From Pedobacter rhodius (lineage in GTDB: Bacteria; Bacteroidota; Bacteroidia; Sphingobacteriales; Sphingobacteriaceae): a stretch of DNA of 64,000 nucleotides. A program made the position numbers and the translations under genes. Of this stretch, positions 36,414-44,592 are shown one piece after another (positions within the stretch are counted from its first letter, which is position 1; every line of letters begins with the position of its first letter). A model generated the notes under the pieces. It did not search any database. It was not told where the DNA came from and saw nothing but the letters and a program-made list of their open reading frames with translations. Where the stretch lies: positions 744,001-808,000 of the forward strand of contig NZ_JAPWGL010000002.1 of NCBI RefSeq assembly GCF_027213645.1, read 5' to 3'.

Positions 36414-36469
36414 CCACATTTAAATGTGGCGTCTACCATCCCGATAGCTATCGCGACCGCCACCCGAGT
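36414..36469 (-). pseudogene. Decayed tRNA-Leu 5' half split by a palindrome
   Basis: 20 nt upstream of the intact tRNA-Leu on the same strand. It preserves the acceptor half ACTCGGG, GTGGCGG and TGGTAGACGCC, then a stem CCACA-TTTAAA-TGTGG whose loop would give anticodon UAA. A 12-bp palindrome CGATAGCTATCG (36442-36453) sits inside the D arm. No T arm or 3' acceptor half is found before the next tRNA. It reads as the remnant of a second leucine tRNA. Confidence 0.55.
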
Positions 36470-36515
36470 AAGTGGAGTGCAAATATAATTTAATTTTGGA
36501 TTTTGAAGCAGTGAT

Positions 36516-37280
36516 TTACAATTCAATTTTTAAGCCGTCGTAAGCTAACCTGATGTTCGATGGTAAATCTTTTTCTACTTCCGCATGTAATCCTAAATTA
36601 TGGCTGATGTGTGTCAGGTAAGTCGTTTCTGCGCCAACCTTTTGTGCAAAGTCAATGGCCTCGCTCAAGGTAAAATGTGAAATATGAGGTTCTATTTGTA
36701 AAGCGTTAATCACCAGTATTTTTGTTCCTTCAATCTTTTCCAAACTTCTCTCAGGAATAGTTTTAGCATCAGTTATATAAGTGAAATCGCCAATTCTGTA
36801 ACCCGTAATCGGTAACAAATGATGCATTACTTCGAAAGGAATTATGGTATTATTCCCTATTTTAAAATCTTCTCCGTTATTAACGGTATGAAGATTAATT
36901 TGCGGTAAACCGTGGTATTTGGTTTCCGCAAAAATATAATAGAATTCTCTTTTTAGCGCCGTTTGAACCCGCTCGGTTGCATAAACATCAATTACTTTGT
37001 GCAACAAATAATTAAATGGCCGGATGTCATCTAAACCGGCAATATGATCTTTATGCTCATGGGTAAATAAAACGGCATCTAAATCTTTAACTTGTTCACG
37101 CAAAAGCTGGTAACGAAAATCCGGACCGCTATCTACCACAATTGTTTTACTGTCGGTTTCGATTAAAATCGATGTTCTTAACCGGTTATTTCTTTTATCT
37201 GCCGACTGGCAAACTTCGCAGTTACAAGCAATTACCGGAACGCCCTGTGATGTACCAGTGCCTAAAAAAGTAACTTTCAT
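36516..37280 (-). CDS. MBL-fold metallo-hydrolase (PhnP-like phosphodiesterase family)
   Basis: A 254-residue enzyme. An upstream ATG (37364) is open but the natural start is MKVTFLGTGTSQG at 37280. The metal motif is HEHKDHIAGLDDIRPF (HxHxDH), preceded by IVVDSGPDFRYQL and followed by TYLTHISHNLG; the C-terminal half keeps the expected His and Asp sites. Two cysteine-rich positions (CNCEVCQS) near the N-terminus match the zinc-site loop of PhnP-like proteins. Reaction: hydrolysis of a phosphodiester or cyclic phosphate; the substrate is inferred from family only. Follows the 90-residue protein on the same strand. Confidence 0.88.
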   Translation of the reverse strand: MKVTFLGTGTSQGVPVIACNCEVCQSADKRNNRLRTSILIETDSKTIVVDSGPDFRYQLLREQVKDLDAVLFTHEHKDHIAGLDDIRPFNYLLHKVIDVYATERVQTALKREFYYIFAETKYHGLPQINLHTVNNGEDFKIGNNTIIPFEVMHHLLPITGYRIGDFTYITDAKTIPERSLEKIEGTKILVINALQIEPHISHFTLSEAIDFAQKVGAETTYLTHISHNLGLHAEVEKDLPSNIRLAYDGLKIEL

Positions 37281-37311
37281 CGTAAAAAATTTTCCTTTCT
37301 GTGTACTTGCA

Positions 37312-37584
37312 TCAAAATAACTCGGTTTGTTGTAAGGAGTGAAAAAACTGACGTTGCTTTTCATCTAACAGATTTTCATCCGGATTGGTTTGCTTAACCA
37401 GCGTCACTAAAGCAGCAATTTTACCTTCCAGATTGGAGAATTTGTTAACGACGATGATTTTATTATGCTCCAGCAGGCATGAACCGGTTTTAAAGTTTCC
37501 TTTCTCATAACGAACCTTAAAACCCATTGCAAAAAGCAATTGCTCTAATTTCTCTAAAGTATGGTTTGTTAATGGTAAAGACAT
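37312..37584 (-). CDS. Small conserved hypothetical protein (90 aa)
   Basis: A 90-residue cytosolic protein (MSLPLTNHTLEKLEQLLFAMGFKVRYEKG, NFKTGSCLLEHNKIIVVNKFSN). The sequence resembles small Bacteroidota hypothetical proteins encoded beside an MBL hydrolase. Its stop lies 31 bp before the start of the hydrolase gene, so the pair is probably one operon. Function unknown. Confidence 0.72.
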   Translation of the reverse strand: MSLPLTNHTLEKLEQLLFAMGFKVRYEKGNFKTGSCLLEHNKIIVVNKFSNLEGKIAALVTLVKQTNPDENLLDEKQRQFFHSLQQTELF

Positions 37585-37645
37585 TGCAACAAACTTAGAG
37601 AAATCTGCGCAGCATTCATAAAAGTAGGATAGAAAAATATGATAG

Positions 37646-37985
37646 TTATTTTTACCACCTGAGAATCCGAAGAATATATAAGTTCATATTTATTTTCTAA
37701 GGTGTCTTAGGTGGTAGATAAAACCAGAAACAATAGTTGTTTTTTACCACCTCAGCCACCTAAGAATATACAAGTTCATATTTATTTTCTCAGGCGAACT
37801 AAGGTGTCTTAGGCGAAGGATAAAACCAAGAAAAAATAATTGTTTTTTACCACCTCAGATACCTAAGAACATACAATTTCATATTTATTTTCTCAGGTGA
37901 ACTAAGGTGTCTTAGCTGGTGGATAAAACCAGGAAAAATAATTGTTTTTTACCACTTCAGCCACCTGAGAAACCCCTTAGTTATT
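37646..37985. repeat. Tandem repeat, 92-103 bp unit, three copies plus a partial
   Basis: Units begin with ACCACCT at 37654, 37746, 37849 and 37951, so the period is 92, 103 and 102 bp. Each unit holds AAGTTCATATTTATTTTCT and GGTGTCTTAG, and the inverted words CCACCTAAG and CTTAGGTGG can pair within a unit. A final AATCGGTGTAATCC word at 37985-37998 recurs in the repeat at 49.6 kb. No coding potential. Confidence 0.75.
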
Positions 37986-38025
37986 GGCGAATCGGTGTAA
38001 TCCTTAAAACAGTGTAATCACCTTC

Positions 38026-39459
38026 TTAAAAATAATCCTCCTGTGCGGTCTTTGCAAAAAGCTGAGGTGCGAAATTAACCAAGTACAACTCCTTTTTTGC
38101 ACGGGTTACTGCCGTATACAACCACCTCAGAAAATCTAAATCAATCATTTCTTCCGTCAGGTAACCCTGGTCAGCGAAAACAGCATCCCACTGCCCGCCC
38201 TGTGCTTTATGACAGGTAACGGCATAAGCGAATTTAATTTGTAAAGCATTATAAAACGGGTCTGCTTTAATGGCAAGCATTCTTTCCCGCTTATTGGCAA
38301 TATGCCCATAATCTTCATTCAGGCCATCGAAAAGTTTTTTATTTTGCTCATATGGCAGATTTGCAGATTCCAGATTCAGGGTATCGAGCATCACTTTACA
38401 ACTGATTTGCCCCGCAGCAGGGAAATCCAGAAATTCCAAAGTTGCATCGGCGAAACGAAAACCATAACGTTCTTCCTCACCACGTACCCGAATAACTTTC
38501 GCCATATCGCCATTGGCAATAAAAGCCGTTTCCTCATTTTCAGGCAGCCAGAAGTAATTATTCCGAACCACCATAATCTGGTCGCCGCCGGTGAGTTCTT
38601 CTTCCCGGTAAAGCAACCTTGCCCTGATTTGCTGGTTATAAACATTTGCCGACTTATTGGAGCGACAAACCACCAGCGTATTCTCTATCCCAAACTTCCG
38701 GTAGGCATATTCCAAACCTTCTACCAGGCGGGCGCCAGCCATATTGTAAATGTCCTTATAATTTTTGGTGAGGAATTTGGGTTGCGGATGTTCAGGATTT
38801 TTAGAAATCTGGTTTCTCAACATGGTTGCATTAGCTAAAATTCCCGATTTCTTCTCCTGCCGAACCACTTCTTTTAGTTCTACAGCAGTCACTGTTAAAG
38901 CAAATTTATCTTTCAGATACTGCTCGTTTAAAGCCGGACTTTGCAAACTTCCAACAGGCGGCAACTGTGCCGTATCACCCACAAGAAGCAGGAAACAATT
39001 TTTAGTGTTGTATACAAATTCCAGCAAATCCCTCAAAATAGATGAGCCTGTTTCGTTAAATTCATCGGCAATCATCGATGCCTCGTCAATAATAAATAAC
39101 GTATTTTCTGATAAGTTCGGTGCCAGTTGAAACTGCATCTCAGGCGATGCTGCCGAACGCTTCCGGTAAATTCTTTTATGAATGGTTAAGGCTTTGCGAT
39201 ACGAATATTGGCTCATCACTTTTGCCGCCCGACCGGTTGGCGCCAGCAATTCGCTCCTTAAATTAAATTTCGCCAACACTTTTACCAAAGCAGCCACCGA
39301 TGTCGTTTTACCTGTTCCGGCATAACCTTTCAATACAAAACAGCGATATGCATCATCCTCCTGCAAAAACCTCGACATCCGTTCGCAAAAAAGCAACTGC
39401 TCTTTAGTTGGTGTATGTTCATAAGCTTGGGCAATGAATTGACTTTTATCGATGTACAT
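38026..39459 (-). CDS. RecD-like superfamily 1 DNA helicase
   Basis: A 477-residue helicase. Walker A is GYAGTGKTTS; motif II is LFIIDEASMI; motif III is LLLVGDTAQLPPVG; late motifs FAYAVTCHKAQGGQWD and WLYTAVTRAKKELYLVNF are typical of RecD/Dda-type enzymes. It lacks the long N-terminal region of RecD2, so its size fits a small RecD-like (Dda-like) helicase. The role is DNA unwinding in repair or recombination; the exact pathway is not known. Confidence 0.92.
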   Translation of the reverse strand: MYIDKSQFIAQAYEHTPTKEQLLFCERMSRFLQEDDAYRCFVLKGYAGTGKTTSVAALVKVLAKFNLRSELLAPTGRAAKVMSQYSYRKALTIHKRIYRKRSAASPEMQFQLAPNLSENTLFIIDEASMIADEFNETGSSILRDLLEFVYNTKNCFLLLVGDTAQLPPVGSLQSPALNEQYLKDKFALTVTAVELKEVVRQEKKSGILANATMLRNQISKNPEHPQPKFLTKNYKDIYNMAGARLVEGLEYAYRKFGIENTLVVCRSNKSANVYNQQIRARLLYREEELTGGDQIMVVRNNYFWLPENEETAFIANGDMAKVIRVRGEEERYGFRFADATLEFLDFPAAGQISCKVMLDTLNLESANLPYEQNKKLFDGLNEDYGHIANKRERMLAIKADPFYNALQIKFAYAVTCHKAQGGQWDAVFADQGYLTEEMIDLDFLRWLYTAVTRAKKELYLVNFAPQLFAKTAQEDYF

Positions 39460-39792
39460 TAATATTGAATGATTTTATTGTTAAATTGTTTGAAAAGTAT
39501 TCGTATTAATTTGTAGAAAGCAAATACAACGCTAATCGGTTCCGATAGTCCGTCTTTCCGCTATATCTTTTTTGTTTTCAGCTTTGACAACTTTCTTTAC
39601 AATTGCCCTAATTAAAAGTTGTCAAAGCTTAAGGTAAAACAAAAAAGGATGCCGCTGCAATACGGTTTAAGATGCAAAGCTATATGCTATTTTTAAAGCC
39701 GGTTCCTGCAAAACGCCTGAATATTTGAATTTCCATTCCACAATGCCTGGTTAAACAATTCAACAATATTTAGCAATAAAAACAATCTCCGC
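39460..39792. repeat. Intergenic region with a TTGACAACTTT inverted repeat
   Basis: 333 bp without a gene. An inverted repeat lies at 39580-39594 (AGCTTTGACAACTTT) and 39615-39629, perfectly complementary over 15 bp with a 20-bp spacer. A near copy (AAGCGTTGACAACTTT) is at 53826-53874. No T-run follows on either strand, so it is a repeat rather than a clear terminator. Confidence 0.6.
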
Positions 39793-40932
39793 CTATAGAA
39801 GCAATGTTTCAATCCGATGTGCCATCACCATATTTTGCAGCTTACTCCAGCTAAAAATTGTAAAATGACCGTCCTGGGAAGCAACCAAACCAATGGCTTG
39901 CGGCTGGTCGTTCACAAACTGCGCAACAGAAAAATGCCTTGTTCCGCCTAACTGCCCCGGGTATAAAATCTTATCCTCACCACCAACAATCGGCTCTGAA
40001 AACGCAATTTGTTCTACCGTCGGCTTCCCTTTTGCCCGACCGATTTTTGCGCCAAAAGCAATTAAATCAAACTGTTCGTTAATTATTGTCGCACCATCAA
40101 CAGCGGTTAATCCGGCCAGGTGCTCTACTTCCCTGCGCAAAGCGCCCTGAGAAAAAATTTCACTTTGATTCCCGCTTTGTTTAGCCAGATTTGACAATCC
40201 ACAGAAAGGCGGTTCCACTAAATATTGGATAGGATGAATGATAGACTCTTCCCATTTTGTATCCCCTTTTGGAATAATGAGCAAAGCCCCACCCCGACCA
40301 TGACTGCGCATCGAAACTGAAAACTGAATCAGAATATTTATCGGGTCGTTCCAGCTGGCCAGTACGGTTAAATCAAGTAACGCTTTTAAAATCGGCGGAC
40401 AATCGCGGTTTGAGCAAGAGGTATCATCTACAATTCTGATTTGCTCTCCTTTTAAAACCGCAACGTTTGTATATTTACCGATGCCGTAAATCCTGCGGTG
40501 TTTAATCACGATAAGTCCGGGTTCAGATACATCAACTACAAAACAGAAATTTGGAATATTTAAGGTTGTGCCCCAGATGTAAAGTTCCCCATCTTGCTCC
40601 CAAACACCTAAATGAATACCTGAGCGTTCTACACCAGGCGCAATTTTAGTCAGCGTATTGGCATTTAGCGGTAAAGGTTTAGCAAATTTTAGAGGTTTCG
40701 AAGTTTGCGATGGCGGCAGAAAAGCGATTGAAATACGAGGTGAATGACCCTCTTCTTTTCGCAAGCTACTCCAGAAAGCAACATCTATTAGCGTCTCAAT
40801 GGTTTTCTTATCCGGCTGGGTAGCTAAATCTACTTCTCCCTGTGCAGCTGCATTTGCGTGCAGTTTAATAAAATGCTGCTCAATTTTACCTGCAACTGTA
40901 TTTGCCGCTTTATAAGTAGGCTTATAACTCAT
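39793..40932 (-). CDS. DACNV-domain protein with DisA_N-like (diadenylate cyclase) C-terminal region
   Basis: A 379-residue cytosolic protein of the type annotated 'putative sensor domain DACNV'. The N-terminal region (1-180) is the predicted sensor. The C-terminal half reads as a DisA_N/DAC-like fold: LTAVDGATII keeps the DGA motif (Asp-279 to Ala-281). The second signature is GGTRHFSVAQF where DAC enzymes have RHR; the last position is Phe-334. DGA binds ATP ribose/phosphate and RHR binds phosphate, so activity is uncertain. It is a single gene here; no partner effector was found next to it. Confidence 0.72.
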   Translation of the reverse strand: MSYKPTYKAANTVAGKIEQHFIKLHANAAAQGEVDLATQPDKKTIETLIDVAFWSSLRKEEGHSPRISIAFLPPSQTSKPLKFAKPLPLNANTLTKIAPGVERSGIHLGVWEQDGELYIWGTTLNIPNFCFVVDVSEPGLIVIKHRRIYGIGKYTNVAVLKGEQIRIVDDTSCSNRDCPPILKALLDLTVLASWNDPINILIQFSVSMRSHGRGGALLIIPKGDTKWEESIIHPIQYLVEPPFCGLSNLAKQSGNQSEIFSQGALRREVEHLAGLTAVDGATIINEQFDLIAFGAKIGRAKGKPTVEQIAFSEPIVGGEDKILYPGQLGGTRHFSVAQFVNDQPQAIGLVASQDGHFTIFSWSKLQNMVMAHRIETLLL

Positions 40933-41008
40933 GTTTCGAATTTAAGGTGAATATTTCGAATTTCAGATAAGCAAAAGGTTTGATTTTGGTAAAAAGATCT
41001 CGCATTAT

Positions 41009-41149
41009 TTAACCGCAAAGAAGACAAAGAATTGTCAACCGCCAGGGCGCGAAGAACACAAAGTTATTTACCGACTTTCATTAGCATAAAAAAAAGAAAT
41101 ACCCGACTTTGTGTTCTTTGCGAAAAAACTTTGTACCCTTTGCGGTTAA
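41009..41149. repeat. Large imperfect inverted repeat upstream of DUF3822 gene
   Basis: Arms of ~50 bp start AACCGCAAAG (41011) and end CTTTGCGGTT (41147), with CGAAGAACACAAAGT pairing with ACTTTGTGTTCTTTGCG inside. AACCGCAAAGGACGC at 42509 is a half of the same repeat type. It lies directly upstream of the DUF3822 start at 41177. Confidence 0.65.
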
Positions 41150-41176
41150 TCTCTAAAAAACTCTATTTTTGTTTCA

Positions 41177-41983
41177 ATGAGTAAAAACAGTCTTCTATTA
41201 GTCGACCCGAATTTTAAAGCTGATGCATCAGCAAATTGCCATTTATTGTTAAAAATAACGAATGACAGCTTTTCTTATGCAGTGATTGATAAAAATTCTG
41301 AACAGATTAATGTGATTTTCGACATGCAGGGCTGTGAAAATATTGAGCAGAATTTAAAGTCTGCTTTCGAAACGGACAGTTATTTAACCCAAAAATATGG
41401 CGCCGTGAAAGCTGCCGTACATACTTCAAATTTTATTTTTATCCCTGACGAATGGTTTGATGCCGGCAATCTTTCCGTTTATTCAAAATTCTTAGGTGCG
41501 GATGGTAAAACTTACACTATACATCACGAAGAGTTGGGTTTCAATACCCTTTTTTCTTTAGCTGAAAAAGTAGAGGATAAGCTTCCTGAAAATACGGCTG
41601 TCTATCCTCAATCTTCGCCATTATTGGCTTTATTCAGCCATTTATCAGGCGATGCCTTATTAATTGACTTTACGGCATCATCATTCAACGTATTATTCAT
41701 AAAAGATAAGAAAATCAATTTCCAAAATCATTACGGAGCAGAAACCGCCGAAGAATTCAACTACTTTTTGTTGTTAATTATGGAGCAATTAGGGTTAACT
41801 GAATCTGTTCCGGTTTATCTACAAGGCATTATAAACGAAGACGACGATTATTATAATACCCTCTTAAAATATTTTAACAATCTTTATTTCTTTCTTCCGG
41901 CCGGAAAACAAAACAGTGAGTTATTGGCCGATATGCCTAAACACTATTTCAGCGGATTACTTGCTTTAGATTTATGCGAATAA
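41177..41983 (+). CDS. DUF3822-family protein
   Basis: A 268-residue soluble protein. The N-terminal half (LLLVDPNFKADASANCHLLLKI) and the centre (LLIDFTASSFNVLFIKDKKINFQNHYGAETAEEFNYFLLLIMEQL) suggest an ASKHA-like fold, as in DUF3822 proteins encoded next to RsmD. It overlaps the RsmD start by 10 bp, so both are translated from one transcript. Function unknown; the fixed position before rsmD in Bacteroidota suggests a shared role. Confidence 0.82.
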   Translation: MSKNSLLLVDPNFKADASANCHLLLKITNDSFSYAVIDKNSEQINVIFDMQGCENIEQNLKSAFETDSYLTQKYGAVKAAVHTSNFIFIPDEWFDAGNLSVYSKFLGADGKTYTIHHEELGFNTLFSLAEKVEDKLPENTAVYPQSSPLLALFSHLSGDALLIDFTASSFNVLFIKDKKINFQNHYGAETAEEFNYFLLLIMEQLGLTESVPVYLQGIINEDDDYYNTLLKYFNNLYFFLPAGKQNSELLADMPKHYFSGLLALDLCE

Positions 41984-42510
41984 TTGGTGGCAAACTAAAA
42001 GGCATTCGTTTACAGCCGCCGGCAAATTTGCCTGTCCGTCCGACAACCGACATGGCCAAAGAAGCACTGTTTAACATCTTAAACAACAGATTTGATTTCG
42101 AAGTTTGTTCTGTATTAGATTTATTCTGTGGAACGGGCAACCTGACTTTCGAATTCGCTTCACGTGATGCCGAAAATATTTTAGCGGTTGATATGGATTA
42201 TGGTTGCATAAACTGGGTTAAAACAACGGCCAAAAAGCACGAGTTTAATCAGGTTGAAGTTCGAAAAGGCGATGTTTTTAAATTGTTGAAACAGATGACA
42301 GGTTCATACGATATTATTTTTGCCGACCCACCCTATAATATGCCCAACATTCCGCAAATTCCGGTGATGGTTGCAGCGCAAAAATTGCTTAAACCCAATG
42401 GATTGCTTGTCGTGGAACATCAAAGCAACATGAAACTGAACAGCCAGCCCGGTTATACCGAAACCCGCAAATACGGGAATTCTTCTTTTAGTTTTTTTGA
42501 ATTTGTTTAA
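41974..42510 (+). CDS. rsmD: 16S rRNA (guanine(966)-N(2))-methyltransferase RsmD
   Basis: A 178-residue SAM-dependent methyltransferase. IGGKLKGIRLQPP is typical at the N-terminus; the SAM motif is VLDLFCGTGNLTFEFAS; the catalytic motif is IIFADPPYN. The family length (about 180-190 residues) is met. It methylates G966 in 16S rRNA (E. coli numbering) during 30S assembly. It overlaps DUF3822 by 10 bp. Confidence 0.93.
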   Translation: MRIIGGKLKGIRLQPPANLPVRPTTDMAKEALFNILNNRFDFEVCSVLDLFCGTGNLTFEFASRDAENILAVDMDYGCINWVKTTAKKHEFNQVEVRKGDVFKLLKQMTGSYDIIFADPPYNMPNIPQIPVMVAAQKLLKPNGLLVVEHQSNMKLNSQPGYTETRKYGNSSFSFFEFV

Positions 42511-42712
42511 CCGCAAAGGACGCTAAGTTTTTCGCAAAGGACGCAAACTGGAACACCATAAACGTAGTCGTCATTTCGACCGTAGCGGAGAACCACGAAG
42601 TGCTCAGCGAAGCTAAATCTTTTAACTGGCAACACCTGATAAATCGAATCTAAAAGATTTTTCCGTTTCGCTACGCTTCACCCGATGTTTACAGGGTCGA
42701 AAAGACGGCCAA
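42511..42712. repeat. Imperfect palindromic intergenic repeats
   Basis: Begins with AACCGCAAAGGACGC (also seen at 41011). Then a longer imperfect hairpin runs from about 42564 to 42710: CGTCATTTCGACCGTAGC at one end against GGGTCGAAAAGACGG at the other, with AAATCTTTTA and TAAAAGATTT as an inner stem. This resembles the dispersed GTCATTTCGA repeats of Bacteroidota genomes. Confidence 0.65.
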
Positions 42713-42734
42713 TTTATAACAGGCTGTTTTACAC

Positions 42735-42765
42735 TTTATGCTTTCCGTTTAAAAATCTATATTTG
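42735..42765 (+). promoter_or_regulatory. Promoter of coaD
   Basis: TTTA at 42735-42738, 19 bases, then TATATTTG at 42758-42765, matching TAnnTTTG. The start codon at 42770 lies only 4 bp after the -7 element, so the transcript would be leaderless or nearly so. Confidence 0.55.
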
Positions 42766-42769
42766 AACT

Positions 42770-43231
42770 ATGAAAATAGCGCTATTTCCAGGTTCATTTG
42801 ACCCAATTACGATTGCTCACGTAAACATTTTACAACGTGCTACGCCTCTTTTTGATAAGATTGTAATTGGTATTGGCTTAAATAGTTCTAAGCAAAATTT
42901 TCTTACCGCAGAACAACGTCTGCAAATTTTGGAAACTGTTTTTCAAGGTTATAAAAACATCGAAGTGCAAACTTACGAGGGCTTAACCGTTGATTTCTGC
43001 CGTAAAATAAATGCGACCTATATGGTTCGCGGTATTCGTTCAGCATCAGATTTTGAGTACGAAAGAGCGATAGCTCAGATTAATCAAACCATGATGCCGG
43101 AAGTAGAAACTATTCTCCTGTTAAGTAAACCTGAATATTCAGCCATCAGTTCAACCATCGTTCGTGATATTTTAAGGAATCATGGCGATGTCAGCCCCTT
43201 TGTACCTAAAGAAGCTTTAGGCTTTTTATAA
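42770..43231 (+). CDS. coaD: Pantetheine-phosphate adenylyltransferase (CoaD)
   Basis: A 153-residue nucleotidyltransferase for the fourth step of CoA synthesis. FPGSFDPIT is the conserved start, and the T/HxGH-like motif is present as TIAH, with Ala in place of Gly. MVRGIRSASDFEYE and ISSTIVRDI match the family. Length equals the family norm (about 155-160 residues). The gene probably has its own promoter just upstream. Confidence 0.95.
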   Translation: MKIALFPGSFDPITIAHVNILQRATPLFDKIVIGIGLNSSKQNFLTAEQRLQILETVFQGYKNIEVQTYEGLTVDFCRKINATYMVRGIRSASDFEYERAIAQINQTMMPEVETILLLSKPEYSAISSTIVRDILRNHGDVSPFVPKEALGFL

Positions 43232-43391
43232 GAAATCAGAAATCAATTTTCTTTTCCTAAATAATGTAACGTTTTTAAAAATCGATTACCAATAGAGTTA
43301 ATAAGCAAATTATGGAAACTCAACCGGTGGATTTTTTTGAGGCGGAAACATATCTTTCAAGTCATAACTATATTCTATTCATTTAGCTAAA

Positions 43392-43904
43392 ATGCCTGAA
43401 ATGAAAGAAACTGAAACGATATTTCTCTCCCTGATTAATCAGCACAAAGCGATTATACATAAGGTTTCGAAAATATATGTGGACGATGCTGAGCAGCAGC
43501 GGGATTTGTTTCAGGAAATTGTGATGCAACTTTGGAAGGCCTACCCCACTTTTAAGGGTAACAGTAAATTTTCAACCTGGATGTATCGTGTTGCGCTAAA
43601 TACGGCTTTGGTCTATTTCAAAAAAGATAATCGCAAATTGGATAAAACGCGGCTGGATGAAACAATTGATGTTATAGATGATAATGAAAGTGCCTTAAAA
43701 GAAGAAAAACTCGACTGCTTATATAAAGCAGTACAGGAATTAAATACGGTAGAAAAAGCGCTGATATTTCTTTTTCTCGAAAATCAATCGCACAGAGAAA
43801 TTGCCGAAAATTTGGGCATTAGTGAAGTAAATGCCCGGGTAAAGCTTAACAGAACTAAAGAAAAATTACAATTCATCATAAAGAAAAACGGTTATGAATT
43901 TTGA
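43392..43904 (+). CDS. ECF RNA polymerase sigma factor
   Basis: A 170-residue sigma factor: region 2 QQRDLFQEIVMQLWKAYPTFKGNSKFSTWMYRVALNTAL and region 4 VEKALIFLFLENQSHREIAENLGISEVNARVKLNRTKEKL. It is unlike the FecR-linked one at 20 kb. The next gene overlaps its end by 11 bp and encodes a membrane protein with a short cytoplasmic N-terminal region, fitting an anti-sigma partner. Confidence 0.93.
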   Translation: MPEMKETETIFLSLINQHKAIIHKVSKIYVDDAEQQRDLFQEIVMQLWKAYPTFKGNSKFSTWMYRVALNTALVYFKKDNRKLDKTRLDETIDVIDDNESALKEEKLDCLYKAVQELNTVEKALIFLFLENQSHREIAENLGISEVNARVKLNRTKEKLQFIIKKNGYEF

Positions 43905-44502
43905 AGATTTAAAAAAAGAATGGAATGCTGAAAGTACTGAGGAAACCAACATTTCAGAAGAGATGCTTAAAATAAAACAAGCACGAACTCCAATCGATAT
44001 TATCAGAAGGAAGATGAAACATGAGTTTAATTACCAGATTGCCACCTTGATTTTAATGGCTGCTATCCCATATTTTTTTGGCTTTTCAGCCAACATGAAA
44101 ATGATTTACCTGGTTTTCTACGCCGTAACCTGCGGCTTTACAGCTTATTACTTTTTCAAATTTTACAGGTTTTATAAAAACGCTTACGACATGACTATGG
44201 ATAGCCGGAAAAGTATTCTCTGGTTTTTCTACGAAATGAAATTGAACATCGAACTTTATAAAGCCCTTACTTACATTATTGCCTTTATTGGCCTGGCTTT
44301 TATTGCGGTATATCTTTTTGTAGAAAAGGCCTCCGTCTTTGCAAGAATTTTGAGTAAGCTTTCGCCGGTGTATCTTATTTTAAATTGCTTTATCTCCATT
44401 TTGATCATTGGCGCAATTACTGAACTGTGGGCCTGGTATTATTACGGAAAATATTTAAACCGGGTAAAAAAAGTAGTCGATGAGCTGGATTTTGAGCATT
44501 AG
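43894..44502 (+). CDS. Membrane protein, probable anti-sigma partner of upstream ECF factor
   Basis: A 202-residue protein. An acidic and charged cytoplasmic N-terminal region (MNFEDLKKEWNAESTEETN, about 1-48) is followed by about four membrane helices (roughly 50-68, 72-92, 128-150, 158-178). It overlaps the sigma gene by 11 bp, which suggests translational coupling. Anti-sigma activity is inferred from position and topology; the sequence does not show a ZAS zinc motif. Function otherwise unknown. Confidence 0.65.
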   Translation: MNFEDLKKEWNAESTEETNISEEMLKIKQARTPIDIIRRKMKHEFNYQIATLILMAAIPYFFGFSANMKMIYLVFYAVTCGFTAYYFFKFYRFYKNAYDMTMDSRKSILWFFYEMKLNIELYKALTYIIAFIGLAFIAVYLFVEKASVFARILSKLSPVYLILNCFISILIIGAITELWAWYYYGKYLNRVKKVVDELDFEH

Positions 44503-44532
44503 CACTATAAATTTAATTAGCCACTCAGTATG

Positions 44533-44577
44533 CGCTCGTTTCTAACGAGCGAATAATAATTAAGCGATTTAATCGCA
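44533..44577. terminator. Two hairpins between convergent genes
   Basis: CGCTCGTT-TCT-AACGAGCG (44533-44551) is a perfect 8-bp stem. A second GCGA-TTTAA-TCGC hairpin follows and is followed by ATTTT. The site lies between the convergent anti-sigma-like gene and dprA and probably ends both. Confidence 0.5.
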
Positions 44578-44592
44578 TTTTCATTCAGCAGT

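Noticed and set aside
37646-37985. CRISPR array
   Set aside because: The repeats are 92-103 bp in tandem without short unique spacers, and no cas gene is near. The 91-bp array at 49.6 kb is rejected for the same reason.
38302-38838. Plus-strand frame (178 codons) inside the helicase gene
   Set aside because: Antisense to the RecD-like helicase, whose motifs are complete; the translation has no recognisable domain.
43312-43386. 24-residue frame METQPVDFFEAETYLSSH before the ECF sigma gene
   Set aside because: Too short, no coupling overlap and no other sign of translation.
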